In this document: piece after piece, positions 1 through 5,478 of the stretch
How the letters are laid out: every line of letters starts with the position of its first letter
Position numbering within the stretch: the stretch's first letter is position 1
Source of the DNA: Methanoculleus sp.
Lineage (GTDB): Archaea; Halobacteriota; Methanomicrobia; Methanomicrobiales; Methanoculleaceae
Length of the DNA: 7,773 nt
Direction of reading: 5' to 3'
Assembly: GCA_028698765.1 (NCBI GenBank)
Contig: JAQVVW010000054.1
Span: 1 to 7,773, forward strand
The notes under the pieces: generated by a model
What the model saw: only the letters and a program-made list of their open reading frames with translations
The model's database searches: none
What the model was told of the DNA's origin: nothing
Translations under genes and position numbers: made by a program

Positions 1-2
1 CC

Positions 3-347
3 TTCCGGCCGCTCGACGGTGTCTGGGTCTACTCAAATGAGGCCTGCACGGTCCCGCTGACCTTCGCCCCCGGCGGGCCCGAACTCCCGCCCGCGAAAGA
101 ACTCGGCAAAGGCTGGAACGCGATCGGGTTCTCGGATACCGAACCCACGTCCGCGGCAAGCACCCTGCTCTCGCTCGGAAACCACTGGGCGACCCTGATC
201 GGCTACGACGCGGAGAACCAGGAGTACGGCGTATCGATCATCCGCGGCGCCAGCGGCAACCACGGTGACGAACGCACGATGGAGCCCATGCAGGGCTACT
301 GGGTCTACATGACTGAGGCAGATACGCTTGCTGCCATCGGTGCCTGA
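3..347 (+). CDS. Surface protein, C-terminal fragment (5' end outside window)
   Basis: This is the last 114 residues of a protein whose start lies before the window; the frame is open from base 3 to the TGA at 345-347. The visible part contains two copies of a G-x-W-V-Y-x-x-E-A-x-T motif, one at the left edge (bases 18-50) and one at the very end (294-326), with a G-W-N-A-I-G-F segment and a hydrophobic W-A-T-L-I-G-Y-D segment between them. From memory, this pattern occurs at the C-terminus of large secreted proteins of Methanomicrobiales, often after PKD-type or other extracellular domains; I cannot verify that here. There is no C-terminal membrane anchor, so the protein is either secreted or anchored elsewhere. 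It ends 13 bases before the next gene and probably shares its transcript. The exact function is unknown. The reading frame is firm; the family call is moderate. Confidence 0.82.
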   Translation, partial: FRPLDGVWVYSNEACTVPLTFAPGGPELPPAKELGKGWNAIGFSDTEPTSAASTLLSLGNHWATLIGYDAENQEYGVSIIRGASGNHGDERTMEPMQGYWVYMTEADTLAAIGA

Positions 348-348
348 A

Positions 349-353
349 GGTGA
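349..353 (+). promoter_or_regulatory. Ribosome binding site setting the start at 361
   Basis: GGTGA lies 7 bases before the ATG at 361 and matches part of the archaeal consensus GGAGGTGA. It sits in the 13-base gap after the upstream stop codon. It favours ATG 361 over the in-frame TTG at 328, which would lie inside the upstream gene and put charged residues before the signal peptide. ATG 364 is a second in-frame possibility. Confidence 0.6.
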
Positions 354-360
354 ACAGGCG

Positions 361-1449
361 ATGATGCGGTATGGCGCTGTGCTGATCCTCATCCTCGGCC
401 TCGTCGCCAGTGCGGCGGGTGCCGGGGATCCAACCCCCGTTTTGCCTCACGAGTTCTATGGAAGCGTAACGGTTGCCGGGTCTCCTGCACCGGCCGGGAC
501 CGTGATCACCGCGACGATCGGAGGAACCGAATGTGGTTCGGTTCAGACTGTAGAATCTGGACGATATGGCAACTCTGATGTGAGCCTCGGAACCAGACTG
601 GACGTGACGGCAACCTCCGACCAGGCGGGAGCGACGATCACGTTCTACGTCAACGGCGTTGCCGCACAGGAGACCGCGACCTTCACATCCGGAGCGGTGA
701 CGGTCCTTGATCTGACCGCGGCCGCCGGGGAGAGCACGCCTACGCCCACGCCCACACCGGGCAGCGGGGGTAGCGGCGGCGGTCCCAGCAGCGGAGGGTC
801 CCCCTCCAAAGACCCCGGATCGGAGGTAACCTACGACCCGGACGCTCCTCTAGCCCCGGAGGTCTTCACCGGGAGCGCGTCCCTCACCACATCAACGAAC
901 GGCGTGGTGCTGGAACCGGTGACAGTCAGGACCAGCGACGAGAACGGTGCCGTGACGATCCCGGAGGGTACCGTCGCCCTCGATGGGGACGGGAACCCGC
1001 TCGGCGAGGTGACCTGCAGTGAGGTCGCTCCGGCAGAGATCCCGCCGGCCCCGGCAGGAACGACCATCGCTTTCGCGCTCGCGTGCGGCCCGGCAGGAGC
1101 CACCTTCAACCCGCCGGCAGTCCTCACCTACACCCTCTCCGCAGAAGAGTGGGCACAGATCGATGAGGGCGCCACACCGGTGGTGATGTGGTACAACCCG
1201 GAGAGCAGCGAGTGGCAGGAGATCGCCGCCACGGTGGACCCGGCCACGCGGACGGTCACCGCAGAGGTCGATCACTTCAGCATCTATGCCCTGGCATGGA
1301 CCGTCCCGGCGACGACGGTGGCAGCGGGGGCAGAGGGAACCGGGACTCCGGCCGCGGAGCCCGGGCCCGCGCTCCCGCTCTGGGCACTGGCTGTCGCAGC
1401 CGTGCTGATAGCGGCGGTTGTAGCCTTCCTCGTTCTGAGGAAGAAGTAA
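361..1449 (+). CDS. Secreted two-domain surface protein with C-terminal membrane anchor
   Basis: This 362-residue protein has a signal peptide at about residues 1-21 with likely cleavage near A-G-A. A first beta-rich domain spans about 29-120. It opens with E-F-Y-G-S-V-T-V and contains S-P-A-P-A-G-T, a pattern I associate with extracellular modules of Methanomicrobiales. A linker at 124-150 holds four Thr-Pro pairs followed by Gly/Ser-rich sequence. A second beta-rich domain spans about 165-313 and includes P-V-V-M-W-Y-N-P-E-S-S-E-W, reminiscent of ZU5-like or adhesin modules. A strongly hydrophobic segment at about 338-359 ends in R-K-K and should hold the protein in the membrane with its bulk outside. 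No catalytic motif is visible. A structural or adhesive envelope role is inferred from the architecture. Part of the first domain's coding sequence (about 535-590) is less GC-rich than its surroundings. Confidence 0.85.
   Translation: MMRYGAVLILILGLVASAAGAGDPTPVLPHEFYGSVTVAGSPAPAGTVITATIGGTECGSVQTVESGRYGNSDVSLGTRLDVTATSDQAGATITFYVNGVAAQETATFTSGAVTVLDLTAAAGESTPTPTPTPGSGGSGGGPSSGGSPSKDPGSEVTYDPDAPLAPEVFTGSASLTTSTNGVVLEPVTVRTSDENGAVTIPEGTVALDGDGNPLGEVTCSEVAPAEIPPAPAGTTIAFALACGPAGATFNPPAVLTYTLSAEEWAQIDEGATPVVMWYNPESSEWQEIAATVDPATRTVTAEVDHFSIYALAWTVPATTVAAGAEGTGTPAAEPGPALPLWALAVAAVLIAAVVAFLVLRKK
736..759 (+). repeat. Tandem Thr-Pro codon repeat (linker)
   Basis: Four consecutive Thr-Pro codon pairs (ACG/ACA alternating with CCT/CCC/CCG) encode residues 126-133 of the surface protein. 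They are followed by Gly/Ser-rich codons to about base 810. Such stretches are typical flexible, often O-glycosylated spacers between extracellular domains. The repeat could vary in length between strains by slippage. Confidence 0.75.
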
Positions 1450-1454
1450 CCCCC

Positions 1455-1469
1455 ATTTTCACACTTTTT
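1455..1469 (+). terminator. Possible oligo-T transcription terminator
   Basis: The 32-base gap between the stop at 1449 and the ATG at 1482 is the least GC-rich spot in the neighbourhood and carries T4 (1456-1459) and T5 (1465-1469) runs. Archaeal RNA polymerases can terminate at T-runs without a hairpin, so partial termination is possible here. The runs are short and I see no TATA/BRE promoter in the gap to restart transcription, so read-through is just as plausible. Confidence 0.25.
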
Positions 1470-1470
1470 G

Positions 1471-1476
1471 AGGAGG
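1471..1476 (+). promoter_or_regulatory. Strong ribosome binding site setting the start at 1482
   Basis: AGGAGG lies 5 bases before ATG 1482. It decides the start of the large PEGA protein. The frame stays open upstream to 1188, but that stretch overlaps the preceding gene and encodes Arg/Gly/Ser-rich sequence unlike a signal peptide, whereas translation from 1482 gives a clean export signal. Confidence 0.85.
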
Positions 1477-1481
1477 AGCGA

Positions 1482-4262
1482 ATGTTACCAGCGCACTGGC
1501 GGGGTCCTTTTCCATACCCGGCGATCGTCGCAGTCTTCATCTGCCTCGCACTGGCGGTTCCGGCCGCTGCGTCCCCGACAACCGGGGTGCATATCGTAAA
1601 GCTCGCAGCCGACGGCGTCACCGTCTTAAACGAGACGACGGTCGACTACCGCTGGATGGAGGCACACCTCCCGGTCCAGGGGGACGGCGTGACCCACTAC
1701 TACCACCAGGGACCGGTCTTTACGGGGGACCCCTGGAACCCCGGAGAAGACACCAATGTTCTTGAGAAGGATATGGGCGCGGTGAAGGGGACGGACCTTG
1801 CCGACCTCTGTGACCTCGTCGGCGGAATGGCCGGGGAGGATACCGTCAGGATCCGGGCGGCAGACGGGATGTCGAAGATCTTCCCGTACCGGAACGTCTA
1901 CGAACCGGAACCCCGGCAGGGACCGATGGTCATCACCTGGTACAGGGCCGACGAGGGGTACGTCCCCGACTACTACACGGGGATGCGCCTCGTCTTCTTC
2001 GCGGATACCTCGACCAACCCCGACGGCATCCACGCCTTCGGCATCTGGGATATGCACGAGTGCTTCGATCCCGAGTACTGGTACTTCTTCCAGCCCAACC
2101 TGCCGACCACGACGGGTCTCTCCGTGCAGTATGTGAGCGAGATCGTCATCTACAGCGAGGAAGAGCCCACCGGGAGCATCCGTGTAAACTCGACGTCCCC
2201 CGGGGCCGCCGTCTATATCGATGACGAAGAGACCGGTAGCGTGACCCCCTGCACCCTCTCCGGGATCGAGACCGGGAGCCATGTGGTCCGGGTCGAGAAA
2301 GAGGGATTTGTCCAGCCGGACGAGAAGTGGGTCACAGTCGTGGCGAACACGGTCACGGAGGTCGACTTCGACCTTATCGCCGAGACAGGGAAGATCGATG
2401 TCTCCTCTGTCCCGACGAATGCGAGCATCTACCTCGACGGGAACGATACGGGATTCCGGACCAACGCGATCCTGGAAGCTGTCCCGGTCGGCGAGCATAC
2501 GATCGAACTCGTGCTGTCGGGCTACCGGAACGCCACCCAGACCGTCGTCGTCGAGATGGACGTGGTCAGTATCGTCGATGTGGCACTCTCCCGTGAGAGC
2601 AGCGACACAGGCGGATCCGGCGGATCCTCTTCCGGGAACGGGAGCATCTCCATCACTTCGGTGCCGATGAACGCGAGCATCTTCCTCGACGGAAACGCCA
2701 CAGGGTTCTGGACCGATGCGACCCTGGAAGACATCCCGGTCGGCGAGCACACGATCGAGCTCGTGATGCCAGGTTACAGGAATGTCACCCGGAACGTCAC
2801 TGTCGAGGAGGGTAGGTGCAGCATTCTTGACGTGATCCTGGTACTCGAGAACAGCACGGTGGGTGAGATCACTGGCGGGACCGGGCGGATCGCCGTATCC
2901 TCGGTCCCGGCGAACGCAAGCATCTTCCTTGACGGAAAGGACACAGGGGCCCGGACCAACACGACCCTCAAAGCGGTTACGGCCGGCGAGCATACGGTTG
3001 AACTCGGGATTCCGGGCTACGTGAACGCCACCCGGACGGTCACCATAGAGGAGGGCAAGAGTATCACCCTCGACCTGATCCTCTCTCGGGCGGGCAATGA
3101 GACCGGGGCGAACGCCGCAGGCCGCGATGGACCCGGGTCCGGGAGCCCCGCGCCGGGTAACCCCATAGAGGCTCTCGTCGCAACGGTTCTCGGCTTCATA
3201 AACGGAATACTCTCTGCCTTCGGGATCGGAGGCGATCTGCCGGCCACACCGGAGCCGGAGAGCACCGTGGCTCCCCGCGAAGATACTGCCACTCCTGAGC
3301 CGACCAGTACACCCGTACTCACTGCACCCACCCCGGACGGCACTCCGGGGACCAGGAGCCACTCCGGCGGGCTCTACATCCAGTCATATCCCCCGGGTAT
3401 GACGATCGTCGTTGACAACAAAAAGCTGGTGTCGCAGACACCCCAGGTCGTCTACGGGCTCCGCGAGGGGCTCCACAGCATCCGCGTAGAGGCGACCGGG
3501 GACAGCGACAGTGACGAGACCGGTTACCGGTTTGAGACGGTCCAGGCCTGGGTCTACCCCGACGCGATCTCCCCGGTCTCCCTCGACGGCGTGACCGTCA
3601 CCAGCAGGAAGACAATCCGGGTAGAATCGGAGGCATACCAGGGTGAACGGTTCACCGCGAACGGGCTCTACCCTGCCGGAACCATCCCGGGCGACGCTGT
3701 CATCGAGGGGATGAAGTCCTGGGTCACCGTCTCCCGGAACGGGACGTTCCTCTCGTTTACCGTTCCGGGCGGCATCGGAGCCGGCGAGACGTATCGGATC
3801 GAGCCCCGGAGTACGGAAACCGTCACGATCAGCATCCGGTCCAGTCCTCCGGGAGCCCTGGTCTTCATCGACGGGTTCCCCACGGGTAAACACACCCCGT
3901 GCAGGGTGGAGGGGCTCTCCACCGGGCAGCACCGCATCCAGGTCTCTATGCCCGGATACCTCCCCGCTGAAGAGGTCATCACAATACCCGAGGGCTCCAG
4001 AACCGGCGGCGCCATCACCTGCACGCTCGAGGAGTATGTCCACGGAGACCTTCTCGTCGAGAGCGCTGTCCCGGACGCAAAGATCTATCTTTACGGCCGG
4101 TATACCGGGGAGAAGACGCCGTACACCTTCAACGGGATGAGCATCGGGACCTATGAGGTCAGGGCCGTCTCGGACGACGATTCGAAGACAGTCGAGGACG
4201 TGCTGGTGAAGCCCGGTGAGACGACCCGGTGCGTGGTGGCCCTGAAGGAGGATGCACGGTGA
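1482..4262 (+). CDS. Secreted PEGA-repeat protein with N-terminal molybdopterin-oxidoreductase-like domain
   Basis: This is a 926-residue exported protein. The signal peptide covers about residues 1-31 (hydrophobic core 14-29, cleavage near A-A-A-S). Residues 32-225 form a domain closely similar to the gene at 5479, sharing D-Y-R-W-M-E-A, G-D-G-V-T-H-Y-Y-H-Q-G-P, G-A-V-K-G-T, N-V-Y-E-P and G-M-R-L-V-F-F-A-D. Its spacing fits a sulfite-oxidase/molybdopterin-binding-like fold, but no Mo-ligating Cys is evident. PEGA repeats follow at about 231-299, 303-370, 387-455 and 467-534. Next come a linker with a hydrophobic stretch (561-584) and a Thr/Pro-rich part, a divergent repeat (628-703), a non-repeat insert (706-780), and two more repeats (782-850, 854-922). 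About sixteen N-x-S/T sequons are present, most in repeats 2-4. There is no C-terminal anchor. PEGA domains are extracellular beta modules; a binding or envelope role is inferred. The stop overlaps the next start. Confidence 0.9.
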   Translation: MLPAHWRGPFPYPAIVAVFICLALAVPAAASPTTGVHIVKLAADGVTVLNETTVDYRWMEAHLPVQGDGVTHYYHQGPVFTGDPWNPGEDTNVLEKDMGAVKGTDLADLCDLVGGMAGEDTVRIRAADGMSKIFPYRNVYEPEPRQGPMVITWYRADEGYVPDYYTGMRLVFFADTSTNPDGIHAFGIWDMHECFDPEYWYFFQPNLPTTTGLSVQYVSEIVIYSEEEPTGSIRVNSTSPGAAVYIDDEETGSVTPCTLSGIETGSHVVRVEKEGFVQPDEKWVTVVANTVTEVDFDLIAETGKIDVSSVPTNASIYLDGNDTGFRTNAILEAVPVGEHTIELVLSGYRNATQTVVVEMDVVSIVDVALSRESSDTGGSGGSSSGNGSISITSVPMNASIFLDGNATGFWTDATLEDIPVGEHTIELVMPGYRNVTRNVTVEEGRCSILDVILVLENSTVGEITGGTGRIAVSSVPANASIFLDGKDTGARTNTTLKAVTAGEHTVELGIPGYVNATRTVTIEEGKSITLDLILSRAGNETGANAAGRDGPGSGSPAPGNPIEALVATVLGFINGILSAFGIGGDLPATPEPESTVAPREDTATPEPTSTPVLTAPTPDGTPGTRSHSGGLYIQSYPPGMTIVVDNKKLVSQTPQVVYGLREGLHSIRVEATGDSDSDETGYRFETVQAWVYPDAISPVSLDGVTVTSRKTIRVESEAYQGERFTANGLYPAGTIPGDAVIEGMKSWVTVSRNGTFLSFTVPGGIGAGETYRIEPRSTETVTISIRSSPPGALVFIDGFPTGKHTPCRVEGLSTGQHRIQVSMPGYLPAEEVITIPEGSRTGGAITCTLEEYVHGDLLVESAVPDAKIYLYGRYTGEKTPYTFNGMSIGTYEVRAVSDDDSKTVEDVLVKPGETTRCVVALKEDAR
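1575..2156 (+). other. Domain: molybdopterin-oxidoreductase-like fold of the PEGA protein
   Basis: These bases encode residues 32-225. The domain matches the product of the gene at 5479 nearly end to end, and more distantly the lipoprotein at 6306. The correspondences include A-V-K-G-T-D-L-A-D-L-C-D-L-V-G-G with R-G-V-L-L-A-D-L-V-E-M-A-G-G, then R-A-A-D-G with S-A-E-D-G-Y, then G-M-R-L-V-F-F with G-P-L-R-L-V-V, and a closing S-E-I-V-I-Y strand with D-R-V-E-V. The fold call rests on these spaced motifs and is moderate in certainty. Cys110 and Cys194 are not at the expected cofactor-ligand site. Confidence 0.6.
2172..3083 (+). repeat. PEGA repeats 1-4
   Basis: Four units of about 68 residues begin at bases 2172, 2388, 2640 and 2880. 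Each follows the PEGA pattern of a beta strand, P-x-x-A, a Y/F-(I/L)-D-x strand, x-T-G, a G-x-H strand and G-(Y/F). Units 2-4 are much more alike than unit 1. They share V-P-x-N-A-S-I-(Y/F)-L-D-G and G-E-H-T-(I/V)-E-L, and units 2 and 3 keep a 16-base identical run at 2482-2497 and 2734-2749. A GGSGGSSSG-type linker separates units 2 and 3. Units 2-4 look like recent internal duplications. Confidence 0.85.
3363..3590 (+). repeat. PEGA repeat 5 (divergent)
   Basis: Residues about 628-703 begin with L-Y-I-Q-S-Y-P-P-G-M and include V-D-N-K-K and G-L-R-E-G-L-H-S-I-R-V, the PEGA core pattern. An insertion rich in Asp, Ser and Gly follows the G-x-H strand. It is followed by about 75 residues that do not fit the repeat, which suggests a distinct inserted domain. 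Confidence 0.6.
3825..4247 (+). repeat. PEGA repeats 6-7
   Basis: Two further units are encoded at about 3825-4031 and 4041-4247. Unit 6 is canonical, with S-S-P-P-G-A-L-V-F-I-D-G, T-G-K-H-T-P-C, G-Q-H-R-I-Q-V and P-G-Y. Unit 7 is shorter and more diverged, with A-V-P-D-A-K-I-Y-L-Y-G and G-T-Y-E-V-R-A. Unlike units 2-4 they carry no N-glycosylation sequons, so the C-terminal part has a separate history. Confidence 0.8.
4245..4251 (+). promoter_or_regulatory. Ribosome binding site setting the GTG start at 4259
   Basis: AAGGAGG lies inside the end of the PEGA gene, 7 bases before GTG 4259. It supports that start over ATG 4229, which lies upstream of the site and would add a Gly-rich leader before the signal peptide. 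The start overlaps the preceding stop as GTGA, which suggests coupled translation. Confidence 0.8.
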
Positions 4263-5473
4263 GCCGGTACCCGAACCTCTTGCCTCTGGCAACGGCTGCC
4301 GTGCTCCTCGCGCTCATCCTCCCGGCAGCATCGGCTGCCGTCGTCTGGGGCCCGTACGTCACGAATACCAGCGAGAACTCAGCGGTGGTCAGCTGGAAGA
4401 CGGCGTCCCCGGCAGGGGATGGATGGGTCGAGTATGCTCCCGAGGGCGGTGAGACGTACCGCATACCCTCCACCAGCGAGGGAGCCATGCATCACGTGCT
4501 TCTCACCGGCCTCACGCCGGCGACCACCTACCGCTACCGCGTCGGTACCGGAGACGGAGTGACGGGCGACTGCAGGTTCCGGACGTTCGGCGACGAGAGG
4601 TTCACCTGCATCATCTACGGCGACACACGGGCGCAGAAGCCTCTCTTCACCCAGGCAGAACGGCACGGCCTGGTGGCGGAGAGGATCGCCGCAGAGGAGG
4701 ATATCCTCTTTGTCATGCACACCGGCGACTTCGTCTGCGAAGAGGAGGAATGGGACGAGTTCTTCACGGTAGCCGGACCCATGCTCCGGAACACGACCCT
4801 CGTGCCGGTGGCGGGCAACCATGACGGGTCGGCGGAGGAGTTTGCCGACGTCTTCGGCCTGCCCCCGTATTACTCCTTTGACGCCGGCAGCCTTCACGTG
4901 ACCGTCCTCGACAGCAACGACCGCGCATGGGCGGATATGGGTTCGCAGACCTCATGGCTGAAAGGGGACCTCGCATCGTCCCTGCCCCGGAAGATCGTGG
5001 CATTCCACCACCCGCCGTTCAGCTCCGACCGGCAGCACCCCGGGGGAGACCTGGGCATCCGGGCGGAGTGGTCTGAGGTCCTATCGGAGAACGGTGTCGA
5101 TGCCGTATTCGGGGCACACACCCACGCCTACGAGCGCTACAGGGTCAACGGGACCGAGTACTTCGTCGTCGGGTGCGGCGGGGCCCCGTTCTACGCCCTC
5201 TCGGAGGAGAAGCCCACGGGGCACCAGGCCGGGCGGGAACAGACCCTCGGCTACATCCGGGCTGTTGTCAGCCCTGATGCCATCGATCTCGAGATGATGG
5301 CGGTCGCGGAGGTCGCGAAGGACGGCAGGGTGACGACGTATCCGCCAGGGACCGTCATCGACACCGTCCGCCTCCCGGCAGATGCCGCACCGCAGGAGAG
5401 CGCTCCTGCCGCGTGGTGGGTCGTGCCGGCGGCCCTTCTCGGGGGTGCAGCACTATTCAGAATTCGGAGATGA
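4259..5473 (+). CDS. Surface-anchored purple-acid-phosphatase-like metallophosphoesterase
   Basis: This 404-residue protein probably hydrolyses phosphate esters outside the cell using a two-metal centre. The signal peptide covers about residues 1-26 (A-S-A cleavage). Residues 27-110 resemble the fibronectin-III-like N-terminal domain of purple acid phosphatases, with G-P-Y-V-T-N, A-V-V-S-W-K-T and L-T-P-A-T-T-Y-R-Y-R-V. The catalytic domain follows, with the calcineurin-like motif series G-D-T (D122), G-D-F (D157), G-N-H-D (N187, H188), H-H-P-P (H250, H251) and G-A-H-T-H (H287, H289), then A-Y-E-R. All expected metal ligands are present except the tyrosine of G-D-x-x-Y found in true purple enzymes, so it may use a non-purple metal pair. 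A hydrophobic tail (about 384-400) ending R-I-R-R should anchor it. Its start overlaps the PEGA gene's stop. The natural substrate is unknown. Confidence 0.92.
   Translation: MSRYPNLLPLATAAVLLALILPAASAAVVWGPYVTNTSENSAVVSWKTASPAGDGWVEYAPEGGETYRIPSTSEGAMHHVLLTGLTPATTYRYRVGTGDGVTGDCRFRTFGDERFTCIIYGDTRAQKPLFTQAERHGLVAERIAAEEDILFVMHTGDFVCEEEEWDEFFTVAGPMLRNTTLVPVAGNHDGSAEEFADVFGLPPYYSFDAGSLHVTVLDSNDRAWADMGSQTSWLKGDLASSLPRKIVAFHHPPFSSDRQHPGGDLGIRAEWSEVLSENGVDAVFGAHTHAYERYRVNGTEYFVVGCGGAPFYALSEEKPTGHQAGREQTLGYIRAVVSPDAIDLEMMAVAEVAKDGRVTTYPPGTVIDTVRLPADAAPQESAPAAWWVVPAALLGGAALFRIRR
5466..5473 (+). promoter_or_regulatory. Ribosome binding site favouring ATG 5479 over ATG 5470
   Basis: GGAGATGA matches the archaeal consensus GGAGGTGA at seven of eight positions and ends 5 bases before ATG 5479. 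It covers the alternative in-frame ATG at 5470, which then has no well-spaced site. It also overlaps the stop codon of the phosphoesterase gene (5471-5473). Confidence 0.6.
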
Positions 5474-5478
5474 AGATT

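Noticed and set aside
328..360. TTG-initiated start for the second gene
   Set aside because: It would lie inside the preceding coding region and add charged residues before the signal peptide; ATG 361 has a spaced GGTGA.
1390..1449. PGF-CTERM-type sorting signal on the anchored proteins
   Set aside because: The tails at 1449, 5473 and 6309 have hydrophobic segments with basic ends but no P-G-F motif, so plain membrane anchoring is the simpler reading.
1188..1481. N-terminal extension of the PEGA gene
   Set aside because: The extension overlaps the preceding gene in another frame and is low-complexity Arg/Gly/Ser sequence, while 1482 has AGGAGG at good spacing and begins a signal peptide.
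1626..3362. 578-residue open frame on the minus strand opposite the PEGA gene
   Set aside because: It is a GC-rich antisense shadow: its composition is Arg/Gly/Asp/Val-heavy and without domain pattern, it has no export signal or ribosome binding site, and the plus-strand frame has clear repeats.
3511..3530. Near-palindromic ACCGGTTACCGGT as a regulatory or recombination site
   Set aside because: It lies inside the PEGA reading frame and is explained by ordinary Thr/Gly/Tyr/Arg codons; there is no second copy or flanking element.
3384..4292. 302-residue open frame on the minus strand
   Set aside because: It lies opposite clear PEGA repeats 5-7, has no recognisable motif, and looks like a codon-bias shadow.
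5413..5478. Longer versions of the gene at 5479
   Set aside because: Starting at 5413 would overlap the anchor of the phosphoesterase and give no signal peptide at the N-terminus. ATG 5470 remains possible but lacks a well-spaced ribosome binding site.
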